Assembly: GCA_045590215.1 (NCBI GenBank)
Contig: JAZNQO010000032.1
Span: 1 to 64,000, forward strand
Length of the DNA: 64,000 nucleotides
Origin: RUG563 sp045590215
Lineage (GTDB): Bacteria; Bacillota; Clostridia; Christensenellales; Aristaeellaceae
Direction: 5' to 3'
Part shown: positions 52,576 to 62,085 of the stretch, in pieces
Layout of the letters: each line of letters starts with the position of its first letter
Numbering within the stretch: position 1 is the stretch's first letter
The notes under the pieces: model-generated
Seen by the model: the letters and a program-made list of their open reading frames with translations, nothing else
What the model was told of the DNA's origin: nothing
Databases searched by the model: none
Made by a program: the position numbers and the translations under genes

Positions 52576-53973
52576 ATGGCATCAAAAAATATTACCATTA
52601 ACAAAACAGTCGGTATCAATTTTTTCAGTCTAATCTTACTGCAAGGTATATCTTTTTTTACTGCCCCCATTTTTTTGCGAATGCTGGGCTCGGAGCAGTA
52701 TGGTGTTTTTGCCGTATTCAGTTCTCATGTTTCTATTCTTTCCTGCTTTATGGGGCTCGGTGCTTCCGGCGGCATTGCTGTTTCCAAATATGATTTTCCG
52801 GATCAGTATTATGAATTCCGCAGCAGCAACCTGTTGCTTGGTACGTTTCTGTCTTTGGGTATTGTTTTGATTGCGGCGATATTTATTCAGCCCCTTTCCA
52901 ATTTGTTTAAATTATCAAAGACATTTTCGTTATTGGTGTTTCTCACTGCATTCAGCCTCTTTATCTGCAGCTTTGCTTCCGGTGCTTTTGTCTATGAAAA
53001 GAAGCCGATCAGCAATTTGGTCAGCTCTTTGTCGGTTGCTGTACTGAATATCGGTATTTCTTTTCTTTTCATTTGGTTGTTGGACGAAAGCGAACGGTAC
53101 ACAGCCAGAATTCTGGGCTACGCCTTGTCTCACATACTTGTTGCGCTTGTGCTGTGGTTGATTGTTTTTCTGAAGAAGCCTACATGGCTGAATATGAAAT
53201 TTAACAAGTATTCTCTCAGAATCGGTTTTCCGATGATTTTTCATACATTGTCCAATACAGTATTGATTCAGTCGGACAGGATAATGATGCAGCATATGCA
53301 GGTATCCAGTTCAGATATTGGTATATACACAGCATATTATAGCCTGGCATCCATTCTCACTTCCGTTCTTTCTGCGCTCAATACTTCTTGGTGTCCGTAT
53401 TATTACGATGATTTGAAGAACGAAAACTGGGATGGCTTGAAAACGAAAACAAGGCGGTATCTTGAATTTTTTACAGTGCTCACTTGTGGGTTTATTTTGC
53501 TTTCGCGTGAGGTGGCGTTGGCATATGCCGGGCGAGAATATGCAGTGGGCATCAATATTTTACCGATTATTACCATTGCTACCTTCTTCATTTTTATGTA
53601 TCAGTTCCCGGTCAACTTTGAAATGTTTCACAAAAAAACAAGGATTGTTGCCATTGGTACAATCGGTGCAGCGGCAGGAAATATTCTGCTGAACTATTTC
53701 GGTATCAAGCAGTGGGGAATGTTTGGTGCTGCAATTGCAACAGTTCTGGCGTATTTGCTTCTGTTCATTGTTCATTATTGCGTGGCACACCGCATGAAGG
53801 AACAAAAATTTCATGTGTATTTCAGGGAATACTTACCTTGGCTGGTGTTGAGCCTGTTGGTTTTTTCCATGTTTTACTGGCTGGCAGATTTCTGGTATAT
53901 CCGCTGGGCTTTGGGTGCCGCAATCGGGTTAATAGAATTTATGCGTATCAAAAAACGGCGTAGTTTATTCTGA
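52576..53973 (+). CDS. Polysaccharide flippase (Wzx/MATE-like)
   Basis: 465 residues with about 12-14 TM segments and few charged loops. The N-terminus (NKTVGINFFSLILLQGISFF, FLRMLGSEQYGVFAVF) is typical of the polysaccharide transporter family. It would move lipid-linked repeat units across the membrane to the Wzy protein. It is the last gene of the glycan cluster. Confidence 0.9.
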   Translation: MASKNITINKTVGINFFSLILLQGISFFTAPIFLRMLGSEQYGVFAVFSSHVSILSCFMGLGASGGIAVSKYDFPDQYYEFRSSNLLLGTFLSLGIVLIAAIFIQPLSNLFKLSKTFSLLVFLTAFSLFICSFASGAFVYEKKPISNLVSSLSVAVLNIGISFLFIWLLDESERYTARILGYALSHILVALVLWLIVFLKKPTWLNMKFNKYSLRIGFPMIFHTLSNTVLIQSDRIMMQHMQVSSSDIGIYTAYYSLASILTSVLSALNTSWCPYYYDDLKNENWDGLKTKTRRYLEFFTVLTCGFILLSREVALAYAGREYAVGINILPIITIATFFIFMYQFPVNFEMFHKKTRIVAIGTIGAAAGNILLNYFGIKQWGMFGAAIATVLAYLLLFIVHYCVAHRMKEQKFHVYFREYLPWLVLSLLVFSMFYWLADFWYIRWALGAAIGLIEFMRIKKRRSLF

Positions 53974-54036
53974 CGGCAGGTGGCGTTTTGACTTAATTGA
54001 AATCATACGGAGTGGATGGTGAACGTTAGAAGTCCA

Positions 54037-54064
54037 GCGAAAAAGAAGAAAGCATTTTTCGCTT
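54037..54064 (+). terminator. Hairpin after the flippase gene
   Basis: AGCGAAAAA (54037-54045) pairs with TTTTTCGCT (54056-54064). The T run is inside the stem, so it may terminate weakly or separate the flippase from the AraC gene. Confidence 0.4.
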
Positions 54065-54087
54065 GCTGAGAAGAAAACGGAGTAAGT

Positions 54088-55263
54088 ATGTCAAATTTAT
54101 TGTTGGCTGTTATGGAAAACAGAATAATTCTTCCGGTGACGCAAATGCAAGAAGTGTTTCAAAAAGAAGGTATTTCATCGGAAGAAGGTTCTTTTCGTGT
54201 GCTGATTTTGAGCAAACCGCAAGAAATCGGCAGCATTGAAGAATATGAAAAGAATTGTGTGCATTTGCCGCGGCTTTGCAGTAGCTTTTTTAACAAACAA
54301 AAGCTGCATGCCACGGTAATGGCAGATTATGTTGGAAGAATTATTATTATCCTTTCCGGAAAACGCAGTCGGCTTGAATTGGAATCAGCCATGCAGATGC
54401 TGCAAAAACATATCGAGATGAACAAATACAACCAATGGGTTATTGCTGTGGGCAAATCGGTGAAACGAGTACAGGATATTTCTCAATCTTATGAAAATGC
54501 TGTATCCGTTATGCAGAATGCTTATTTGTATATGGGAAATACAGTGCTTTATAATGAGGATCTTCAAAATGTGCTGAATGCCAATTATCTTGAAAGTACT
54601 GTGAATTTGGACCGGATATTACAAGCTTTCCGTGATGACGAAATTGAGCAAATGCGCATATTGGTAACTGAATATGCTGAAAAGGTGCGCAATATTTCCG
54701 GCTATAACAGTGAACCCCATCATCCGACCAGTATCAGGCGAATGTTCATTGAACTGACGGTATATGTGCTGCATATTGCTTCGGATATGGGTATCAATGT
54801 GGATGCTTTGCTGGACGGAATTGATCCCTATACGCATTTGATGCATGTGGGAGGCGGTACGCCGGCCATTATTAATTGGTTTGTGGCATTGTGTGAAAAG
54901 CTGAGAAAAGAGATAAACAGCAAAAGAGAAAATAAAGAAGACATACTGATCGCAAGTGTTTGCGCTTATATTGATAACCATTTGTCGGAATATGACTTAT
55001 CCCTGTCCTCCGTCAGTGCAGAAGTGAGCATTTCTTCTTCCTATCTTTCAAGATTATTTCCAAAGAAAAAGGATGTTGGCTTTACTCAATATATTGTGCA
55101 ACAGAGAATAGAGATGGTAAAAGATAAGCTGCGGAATACACAGATGTCGATTGACGAAATAGCACAGTCTTCAGGCTTTTCTTCTTCCAGCTATTTGGGA
55201 AAGCAATTTAAGAAATTAACCGGCTTGACACCTAATGCTTATCGTTTGAAGCGACAGGAGTGA
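54088..55263 (+). CDS. AraC-family transcription regulator
   Basis: 391 residues. Two AraC helix-turn-helices at the C-terminus (about 290-390: SLSSVSAEVSISSSYLSRLF; IDEIAQSSGFSSSSYLGKQF). The middle (about 60-270) resembles the central part of YesN proteins, but no REC domain and no TM are present. It is likely the regulator of the oligosaccharide transporter at 56.8-61.2 kb, whose promoter has a good -10 only. Confidence 0.88.
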   Translation: MSNLLLAVMENRIILPVTQMQEVFQKEGISSEEGSFRVLILSKPQEIGSIEEYEKNCVHLPRLCSSFFNKQKLHATVMADYVGRIIIILSGKRSRLELESAMQMLQKHIEMNKYNQWVIAVGKSVKRVQDISQSYENAVSVMQNAYLYMGNTVLYNEDLQNVLNANYLESTVNLDRILQAFRDDEIEQMRILVTEYAEKVRNISGYNSEPHHPTSIRRMFIELTVYVLHIASDMGINVDALLDGIDPYTHLMHVGGGTPAIINWFVALCEKLRKEINSKRENKEDILIASVCAYIDNHLSEYDLSLSSVSAEVSISSSYLSRLFPKKKDVGFTQYIVQQRIEMVKDKLRNTQMSIDEIAQSSGFSSSSYLGKQFKKLTGLTPNAYRLKRQE

Positions 55264-55267
55264 AATA

Positions 55268-56247
55268 ATGAAAGAATAGCCATATTTGATTACATGAAAG
55301 CTGTATGTATTATGTTTTTTATTTTGTTGCATACCTTTATATTCTCAGAGTCAATCATTTTATATAATGGTATTTTGCAACTTGCTGTTCCTTTCTTTAT
55401 TACAATAAGTGGTTTCATGTTTTCTGTTTCTGCCAGCAAATCAAGGTCTTATAGTGTTTATAAAGCATATTCAGGGAATATTTTGTTTCGAAAATTTGAA
55501 CAGCTTTTAACGCCTGCAATAATCACGTATTTTATTTATATTATTTTCAACATTTTGAAAAGTGAAGCTGCTTTTGCGCCGCTGAACTTGATTTCTGATT
55601 TTATTTTCGGAAGGTATGGTGCGGGCAGTTACTATTGTTCAATTATGGTGCAATTTGTTTTGATTATTCCACTTATGTATGCGTGCATATCAAAAAAACC
55701 GTTGCTGTTTTTCTTTGTATTTGTGGTTTTTACAATAATGTATGAATTAGTATGTGGCTGGACAAGTGTTGATAGTGAAAGCATTTTCTATCGACCGTTG
55801 TTTTTTCGCTATACGGTGCACGTGTGTTTGAAATGATATTGCACAGAATGTATAATTCTAAAATCAATTTGTCTATTATAGCATTGTCGTTTCTGTTAGG
55901 CGGTGCTTATATTATTTTGCCGTTAATAACGGATTACTCCTATATTGTTTTAAAGATGGTCAACTACTTCTATGATGACGGCATTCTATGTGTTTTCTAT
56001 TCTTTATGTTTTGGTGCATAGTTTTAAAGATAAGCAGCTGCTTTCTCGAATAGATAAAGTTATTTCTGCGATCGGGCGTTCTACCTATTACATTATGTAT
56101 ACGCAAATGATGTTCTTTTGGGTTGGGCAGAAGATTTACAGTATTCTCAATGCGATTATTCCCAATTTGGTCATTTCGTCAATAATTTATTGTTTCGTTG
56201 CATTATTTGTTTCAATAATCTCTGGCTTGATTTTTTCTGTTATTTGA
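55268..56247 (+). pseudogene. Acyltransferase family 3 pseudogene, three frameshifts
   Basis: The decayed reading frame gives a membrane acyltransferase (Acyltransf_3) when three frame breaks are repaired. First, ATG 55268 leads to a stop after three codons, while the next frame reads RIAIFDYMKAVCIMFFILLH, the standard N-terminus, so one base seems lost. Second, near 55820-55836, a GTGTGT run shifts the frame from RYTVHV to FEMILHRM. Third, near 55965-55985, it shifts from NYFYDD to MTAFYVFSILYVLVHSF. About 310 codons in total, near normal length. It probably once modified the glycan or cell wall. Confidence 0.85.
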
Positions 56248-56760
56248 AAAAAATCAGTGCTTTTCTTTATCGTGTCTGTCGCTTGGTTCATAATTGAAAA
56301 GTAATTTGTACGGTATATTCAGAGTGAACAGAATTTGTGCTTAACTTCGTTGGTTTGGTTGCGCAATTTTTGCGGAGCACATGTATTTACTCAAGCAGAA
56401 TGATAGAATGGATAATTTGATTTGCGATTTGTGGAAAAATGCACTGTTATGATAAAAAATCATTGTGATTCAGCGCATCTTTGGATATTTATCTTTTAGA
56501 CAAACGATGCTGAAAAACATATACAACGCGTTATATGCCTTTTTTGCTGTGCTCAAGTTGCTAACTGGGGCAGGCTTAAGTTTGTTGCCATGAATGTAAA
56601 TGGACAAGAATCTCCTACATATATCTTTTCTCTTTTTCATGCAAAAAAGTGCGACAGCAAAACAAAAAAGTAAGAAATTTTATGTTTGGAAATGTGTTAT
56701 AATTCATATGTACTGTTTTCAGTAGCTAATAGAGTGTTTTCGTATCAAGGGAGGATTTCA
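56248..56760 (+). other. AT-rich intergenic region with probable promoter
   Basis: No gene is seen over about 510 bases. A TATAAT at 56698-56703 lies 57 bases before the first permease gene, without a matching -35 (AAATTT at the right distance), which fits activation by the AraC-type protein upstream. Short A/T-rich direct repeats occur but I find no clear operator. Confidence 0.5.
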
Positions 56761-57711
56761 ATGTCGCAGCAGGTACTGATGGCAAGCAAAGGTTCAATCT
56801 CATCGCGTGCAAAGCTGAAGTGGAAAAGCATTGTGCGGCATTGGGAACTTTATCTTTTGCTTTTGCCGGCGTTCCTGATTATTTTATATTTCAAGTATTA
56901 TCCTCTTTATGGTGTGCAGCTTGCATTCAAGAGCATGAAACTGGGGCAAACCATAGAGCAGGCAAAATGGGTCGGGTTTAAGAATTTCGAACGGTTCTTT
57001 ACCACGGGAATGTTTGAACGCACTGTTGTAAACACATTGGTAATCGGTATCTCAGTAGTCATGACGTTTCCGCTTCCGATTATTCTGGCTCTCATGCTGA
57101 ATAACTGTGTCAGCAAACCTACAAAAAAAGTTGCGCAGACTGTAACCTATATTCCCAATCTGGTTTCGATCGCTGTTACCATGAGCATTGTGCATTTGTT
57201 CTGCGGCGGCAGCACCGGATTTATCAACATTTTCCTAAAAGCATTAGGCCAGGAAACCATTTATTTCATGGGTGAAGCAAGCTATGTCAGGCCGCTGTAT
57301 CTGATATCCGAAATATGGTCTAAAACAGGGTATAATTCCGTGGTGTATTTGGCAGCATTGGCTTCGGTAAGTCCTGATTTGATTGAAGCATCAATGATTG
57401 ATGGTTGCTCGAAAATCAAGCGAATCTGGTATATAGATTTGCCAACAATCGCGCCAACCATTGTCGTTCTGTTGATTATGAATATCGGTACTTTTTTCAC
57501 AGCTTCCACAGAAAAAATGCTGTTGTTGCAGACGGACCTGAACCTTTCTGCTTCGGAAACCATTGGTACTTATACCTACAAACTTGGTTTTACAAACAGG
57601 CAATATGGTTATTCGGCTGCGGTTGACCTGTTTACGAATTTGGTAAACCTGATTATGCTGATTACTGCGAATATGATTGCAAGAAAGGTTTCCGATTCGT
57701 CTTTGTTCTGA
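56761..57711 (+). CDS. Oligosaccharide ABC permease 1 (LplB type)
   Basis: 316 residues with six TM segments. A CUT1-type permease: LLLLPAFLIILYFKYYPLYG, the MTFPLPIILALMLN segment and the EAA loop EASMIDGCSKIKRIWYIDLP. It pairs with the next permease. ATG 56761 has GGGAGG upstream; an open frame from 56686 includes the -10 and is not used. No ATPase is in the operon, as usual for this group, which shares a housekeeping MsmK/UgpC-type ATPase. Confidence 0.93.
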   Translation: MSQQVLMASKGSISSRAKLKWKSIVRHWELYLLLLPAFLIILYFKYYPLYGVQLAFKSMKLGQTIEQAKWVGFKNFERFFTTGMFERTVVNTLVIGISVVMTFPLPIILALMLNNCVSKPTKKVAQTVTYIPNLVSIAVTMSIVHLFCGGSTGFINIFLKALGQETIYFMGEASYVRPLYLISEIWSKTGYNSVVYLAALASVSPDLIEASMIDGCSKIKRIWYIDLPTIAPTIVVLLIMNIGTFFTASTEKMLLLQTDLNLSASETIGTYTYKLGFTNRQYGYSAAVDLFTNLVNLIMLITANMIARKVSDSSLF

Positions 57712-57746
57712 TGAAGAACAAAGTGTAATATGTCAGGAGAGAAAAT

Positions 57747-58676
57747 ATGCAAGAAAACATGGATTTAGAAAGGGGTAAAACGTTTATCAGACCCACGAAA
57801 GGGGACCGGGTACTGGATGCAATCATCATCATTTCATTGGTGATTATCTCCATTCTAGCGTTTTATCCGTTATATATCGTTCTGATTTCTTCCATCTCAG
57901 ATCCTTCCTACATTAGCGCAGGTAAGGTTTGGCTATTCCCAAGAGGAATGAATCTGGAAGCGTATAAGATTTTGCTGGACACTAAGGATATTTGGGTGGG
58001 TTATCGAAACTCATTGTTTTACACAGTTCTTGGCACAGTTTTACAAATGATTGTGACCACTGCCGCTGCCTTCGCTCTTTCATGGAAGATGCTTCCCGGC
58101 AGACGGTGGTTGAGTGCCATGATTGTTTGCTCCATGTATTTTACCGCCGGCTTGATTCCCACATATCTGGTTGTTCAGCAGGCAGGCATGATCAATACAA
58201 TCTGGGCGCTGATTATCCCCGTGCTGGTGGGTCCTTATAACCTGATTATTGCCAGAAACTATTTTGAGCACTCCATTCCGGGGGATATTTATGAATCTGC
58301 CATGATGGATGGCGCCAATATGTTCCGTTGCTTCTGGCAGTTTGCCATTCCTTTGGCAAAACCCGTGCTTGCCGTAATGGTTCTGAACTTTGCCCTTGGT
58401 CATTGGAATAAGTATTTCGAAGCCATGATCTATATCAATGATGACTCTCTGCAAACCCTGCAGGTATTCATTAAACGAATCACGATGCAAGCCACTTCAA
58501 CGCTGGATAGCAGCGCAGGCAGCATCCGGTTGGAAGATGTGGTTGAACAGATGCGGAAAACACAATTGCTTAAATATGCCGTTGTTGTGGTTTCTTCTGT
58601 TCCGATGATTCTTCTGTATCCGCTGATTCAGCGGCATTTCATTCAGGGAATCATGTTAGGTTCTGTTAAGAGCTGA
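57747..58676 (+). CDS. Oligosaccharide ABC permease 2 (LplC/YtcP type)
   Basis: 309 residues, six TM segments; EAA loop ESAMMDGANMFRCFWQFAIP; FYPLYIVLISSISDP at the N-terminus is typical of YtcP. The C-terminus QRHFIQGIMLGSVKS is the standard ending. Ribosome site AGGAGAG. Confidence 0.93.
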   Translation: MQENMDLERGKTFIRPTKGDRVLDAIIIISLVIISILAFYPLYIVLISSISDPSYISAGKVWLFPRGMNLEAYKILLDTKDIWVGYRNSLFYTVLGTVLQMIVTTAAAFALSWKMLPGRRWLSAMIVCSMYFTAGLIPTYLVVQQAGMINTIWALIIPVLVGPYNLIIARNYFEHSIPGDIYESAMMDGANMFRCFWQFAIPLAKPVLAVMVLNFALGHWNKYFEAMIYINDDSLQTLQVFIKRITMQATSTLDSSAGSIRLEDVVEQMRKTQLLKYAVVVVSSVPMILLYPLIQRHFIQGIMLGSVKS

Positions 58677-58717
58677 GGATTTCTCAGTATCTACTATATT
58701 GAAAAGAGGGAAAACGA

Positions 58718-59464
58718 ATGAAAGCAAATTCCATTATCGCCATTATTCAGGCACACATGAGTTCTACTCGTCTGCCCGGTAAGGTGATGAAAGATCTGTG
58801 CGGTGAACCTGCATTGTATCGTATGATTGAGCGCGTGCGGCAGAGCAAACTTCTTACGGATATTGTTATTGCCACTTCTACTTTGCCTTGCGATGATGTG
58901 ATCATTGAAGCTTGCGAAAAGTGGGGTGTTCACACCTTCCGTGGCAGCGACAGCGATGTGCTGTCCCGTTATCATGGTGCTGCCAAGATGTATCCTGCTG
59001 AAGTGTATGTACGGCTGACATCCGATTGTCCTTTGCTTGATCCCGTGACGATTGATACTGAAATCCAGTACTTCCTGGATAATGATTATCGTTATGTCAG
59101 CGCTACTGCCGGTGGAAAATATCCTTGCACGCTGCCTGGTGGCATTGGTGGCGAAGTGTTCACGGCAGATTTGCTTGATGAAGCCATGGAAAAGTCCACA
59201 GAGGGTTATGAACACGAGCATGTAACCCCCTATATGTATTGGAAACAGGATTCTATTGGCGGTATTCCTTATAAAGAAGATGCTTCCATGTTCCGTATTA
59301 CGTTGGATACGCCTGAAGATTACGAAGTGATCAAGCATGTATATGAAGCACTGTATCAGCCCGGCAATACATTTACTTTGGAAGAAATTATTGCTTATCT
59401 CAAGGCACATCCCGAAGTATGTGCCATCAATTCCATGATCGTACAGAAGAAGGTTAAGGATTAA
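58718..59464 (+). CDS. SpsF-type cytidylyltransferase
   Basis: 248 residues, a nucleotidyltransferase of the CMP-sugar synthetase/SpsF group: IIAIIQAHMSSTRLPGKVM (N-terminal nucleotide loop), FRGSDSDVLSRYHGAA, VRLTSDCPLLDP. It would charge a sugar or related acid with CMP. It is odd here: it stands between the permeases and the binding protein of an importer operon. Both flanking gaps are about 40-50 bases, and codon use looks like the binding protein's, so it is not a recent stray insertion by eye. GAGGG before the ATG. Confidence 0.88.
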   Translation: MKANSIIAIIQAHMSSTRLPGKVMKDLCGEPALYRMIERVRQSKLLTDIVIATSTLPCDDVIIEACEKWGVHTFRGSDSDVLSRYHGAAKMYPAEVYVRLTSDCPLLDPVTIDTEIQYFLDNDYRYVSATAGGKYPCTLPGGIGGEVFTADLLDEAMEKSTEGYEHEHVTPYMYWKQDSIGGIPYKEDASMFRITLDTPEDYEVIKHVYEALYQPGNTFTLEEIIAYLKAHPEVCAINSMIVQKKVKD

Positions 59465-59511
59465 GCTGACCGGATTCGTTACGAAATATAAAATAGAAAA
59501 GAGGAGTTCTC

Positions 59512-61182
59512 ATGCGTAAAATTCTTGCACTCGTACTGGTTGCTATCATGTTTTGCGGTTTGATTCCTGCTGCTTCTGCTGAATGGGATGGCTGGAATCT
59601 TGAAGGCACCATGTTCCCCCTGGCTGAACCGATGAGATTCAGCGTGCTTTCCAGCGGCTACTATTTTACTGACCTGAAAGATATCGTCAATAACAAAGAT
59701 TGGCAGAATCTTCAGGAAGCAACGAATGTATACATCGATTTCGAGTTCCTCGGTGATTATACTGCTTCCGAAGTAAGAACCAATCTGCAGAATCGTTTGT
59801 TCTCCAATGATTATGCTGATGCCATTTTCAGTGTATATCTGGACAATTTGACCGTTGCCGATATTGATGAACTGGCTATGAGCAAAAAGCTCAAGAATCT
59901 GACCCCCTATGTCAATGATCCCACAATCATGCCTTTCATGAACAAGAATGTTGTTCAGTATAACAGCAATATTCTTCGCAGCATGCGGTCTTCTGACGGC
60001 AATATCTATTCTTTGTATGGTGTTGGCGATCTGGCTGTGTATACTTCTGGCGAAGCTCTTTTGCAGGTCAACGCTGCTTGGCTTGATGCTTGGAAAACCG
60101 CTCGTGGTCTGGATCACAGCCCCGCTACGCTGGCTGAATTTGAAGACATGCTGACCTATTTCAGAAACACTGATCTGAATGCAAATGGCGTTCAGGATGA
60201 AATTCCCTACTTCATTGCTCAGATCGGTTATCAGGGCTGCGCCACGCTGGAACATGCCATGGGTATGTATGGCATTGCCACCAAGGATAGCGCTCTGGAC
60301 ATGAACATCATGATCGACGATAATGGCAAATGCTTCTTTGTTCATACGACTGATATGTACAAGGAAGGTCTGAAGACCTTTGCTGACTGGTATGCCAAGG
60401 ACCTGGTTTGGGATGAAATCTTCACCGGTAATGCCGAAACTGTTAATGCCATTCTTGCCGAAGCTTCCAACAAGATTGGTGTTATCAATTGCTGCAATGA
60501 AATTTCCGGCTTTGTGACGATTCTGCCTCCTGCCATTGAAGGCTATCAGGCTCGCTATCATATGCATCCTGCTGCTCGCAAGGGCGTTGATGGACAGCCT
60601 TACGGCGTTATCATGGATACTTGTGAAAATCCCGAAGTGCTGGCTGCTTTCCTGGATCTGATGTATGATATGGAAAATAGCTTGTCTATCCGTTACGGCA
60701 CGCAGGCTTGGAGCAACGGCAAACTGACCTATGGCGATGATGGTAAGATCGTGTTTAATGTTCCCGCCACCGCTCATGCCAAGGGTTCTTCCGAAATTGC
60801 CGATGAAGATCGTCCCATCTACGATTTCATCTGGGGTATGGGTATTCAGACTCTGGATATCACCAGCAAGTATTATGATCTGGATTCTCTGTATGAAGGA
60901 AGAACCAGCGTTTTGGGTTCTCAGTTGTTCGTAGAAAACGGCATCTGGAATCCCAACAACAATATCTGGCCGCGCTGCGCCATTCTACCCGAATACATTG
61001 ATGACTTTGCTTTCATGCAGACTGACGTCAGCACCACGCTGGCTGAATATCGCGCACAGTTTGTCACCGGCAAGCTGGATGTGGATGCCGAATGGGATAA
61101 TTTCCAGAACAAGCTGAAGAAGCTGGGCATTGAAGAAATGACTGATATGGTTCAGGCTTCCTATGATGCCTATATCAAGTAA
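59512..61182 (+). CDS. Oligosaccharide ABC binding protein (LipO/YtcQ type)
   Basis: 556 residues, large extracellular solute-binding protein of family 1. The signal peptide ends at AASA (about 23) and no lipobox cysteine is seen, although relatives are lipoproteins. DLNANGVQDEIPYFI is the calcium-binding-like loop common in LipO proteins; SPATLAEFEDMLTYFRNTD fits the group. It works with the two permeases upstream. Highly biased codons suggest strong expression. A terminator follows at 61255. Confidence 0.92.
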   Translation: MRKILALVLVAIMFCGLIPAASAEWDGWNLEGTMFPLAEPMRFSVLSSGYYFTDLKDIVNNKDWQNLQEATNVYIDFEFLGDYTASEVRTNLQNRLFSNDYADAIFSVYLDNLTVADIDELAMSKKLKNLTPYVNDPTIMPFMNKNVVQYNSNILRSMRSSDGNIYSLYGVGDLAVYTSGEALLQVNAAWLDAWKTARGLDHSPATLAEFEDMLTYFRNTDLNANGVQDEIPYFIAQIGYQGCATLEHAMGMYGIATKDSALDMNIMIDDNGKCFFVHTTDMYKEGLKTFADWYAKDLVWDEIFTGNAETVNAILAEASNKIGVINCCNEISGFVTILPPAIEGYQARYHMHPAARKGVDGQPYGVIMDTCENPEVLAAFLDLMYDMENSLSIRYGTQAWSNGKLTYGDDGKIVFNVPATAHAKGSSEIADEDRPIYDFIWGMGIQTLDITSKYYDLDSLYEGRTSVLGSQLFVENGIWNPNNNIWPRCAILPEYIDDFAFMQTDVSTTLAEYRAQFVTGKLDVDAEWDNFQNKLKKLGIEEMTDMVQASYDAYIK

Positions 61183-61254
61183 TTAGGGTTTTCAATCAAG
61201 TAAATAGCAAATCAGGTAAAGAGCAATAATTCCATGCTTCAGCCTGTCAAGAAG

Positions 61255-61277
61255 GGCCGCATTGTGCGGCCTTTTTT
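61255..61277 (+). terminator. Terminator of the oligosaccharide operon
   Basis: GGCCGCA (61255-61261) and TGCGGCC (61265-61271) followed by TTTTTT. Confidence 0.92.
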
Positions 61278-61790
61278 GATTGTATAAAGAAATCACCGTC
61301 TAGGACGGCGGTTAAAGAAAGCATGTGGTAATGAAGAATAAACGCAGACAGAATAGAACAAGATTGGTCAACAGTATAAAACTAACAGGGAGATGCATTC
61401 ATAAATAAATTATCTCCGTTTTCCGATGCGCAATACTACTGCAGAAATTATATGTGCCTTTGGATTCAAACCCAAAGAAAACCTGCGGAAACTCTACATC
61501 AGTCCAGCCATGGAAAAAGGGCTGGTGGTGATGGGAATACCGAGTAGGACCACAAGCCGGGACGAAACGTACATTCGAGTGAGTGGGCTGACCGGCAAAA
61601 GAAGCGCGGCTCTTCGTAGGGAACGCTTCCAAAGGAGGTGTTGTTGGATTTGCACTGGGTTATCCAATAGGGGCGTGAGCGTCCTGTTGGCACACGACTT
61701 TGCATGAGATCCGGCTTGCTGGATTAGCGAGAGCAATTGCTTGCGTTTGCCGAGCGTAGTCAGCGAGCAGCTTTGCCGCTTGATGACCGG
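61278..61790. other. Non-coding flank of the mobilizable element
   Basis: No convincing gene. A CCAGCC/GGCTGG hairpin lies near 61504-61525. A perfect ribosome site AAAGGAGGTG (61631-61640) is followed by a nine-codon frame TTG...TAG (61641-61670, reading MLDLHWVIQ or LLDLHWVIQ), possibly a leader peptide. Palindromic AGCAATTGCT occurs near 61730. The border between chromosome and element probably lies somewhere here, but no direct repeat could be fixed. Confidence 0.4.
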
Positions 61791-61824
61791 TACAGGAAAG
61801 TGTAGTGTGTTATACCTTTTGTGC
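61791..61824 (+). other. oriT-like nick region of MobV type
   Basis: The sequence TAGTGTGTTATAC at 61803-61815 is identical to the nick region of pMV158 (cleaved in TAGTGTG/TTA), and it is followed by CTTTTGTGCCC. Short imperfect inverted repeats surround it. A MobV relaxase gene lies 1.3 kb to the right. Cleavage would be after 61809. Confidence 0.7.
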
Positions 61825-61907
61825 CCGCTGACGGCAGAAAGGGGTGCGCGTGGTGCGGGGCAGCACTTTCCGGCGGCAGCTGAGGTCGGGCAAGGCACGA
61901 CGACGCA

Positions 61908-61927
61908 GTCCATTGCCTGCAATGGAC
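61908..61927. repeat. Perfect inverted repeat
   Basis: GTCCATTGC (61908-61916) and GCAATGGAC (61919-61927) with a two-base centre. It lies between the two oriT-like copies and may be part of the transfer origin. Confidence 0.6.
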
Positions 61928-62039
61928 AAGTGTAGCCGGCGCAGTCCTTGTGGCTGCGTTGGCTGAAGCAGAAGAGGGAGAGTATGTGATGAAAGATCGC
62001 ATGCTTTCCCTCTTCGCATGTAGGCGACAATGTCGCCGT

Positions 62040-62063
62040 GGGCACAAAAGGGTATATCACTCG
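62040..62063 (-). repeat. Inverted second copy of the oriT-like sequence
   Basis: Read on the minus strand this segment is AGTGATATACCCTTTTGTGCCC, nearly the same as the plus-strand AGTGTGTTATACCTTTTGTGCCC at 61804. The exact TAGTGTG nick heptamer is not kept. Next to it lies a GGCGAC-AAT-GTCGCC hairpin (62023-62037). Confidence 0.55.
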
Positions 62064-62085
62064 CCGCAGCGACGGCTAGGCGTTG

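Noticed and set aside
61278..61790. Group II intron or insertion-sequence ends
   Set aside because: No domain V-like sequence, transposase fragment or terminal inverted repeats could be seen.
61494..62060. Cysteine-rich 188-codon frame on the minus strand near oriT
   Set aside because: It spans both oriT-like copies, palindromes and hairpins; the sequence looks conserved as DNA or RNA rather than as protein, and no ribosome site is present.
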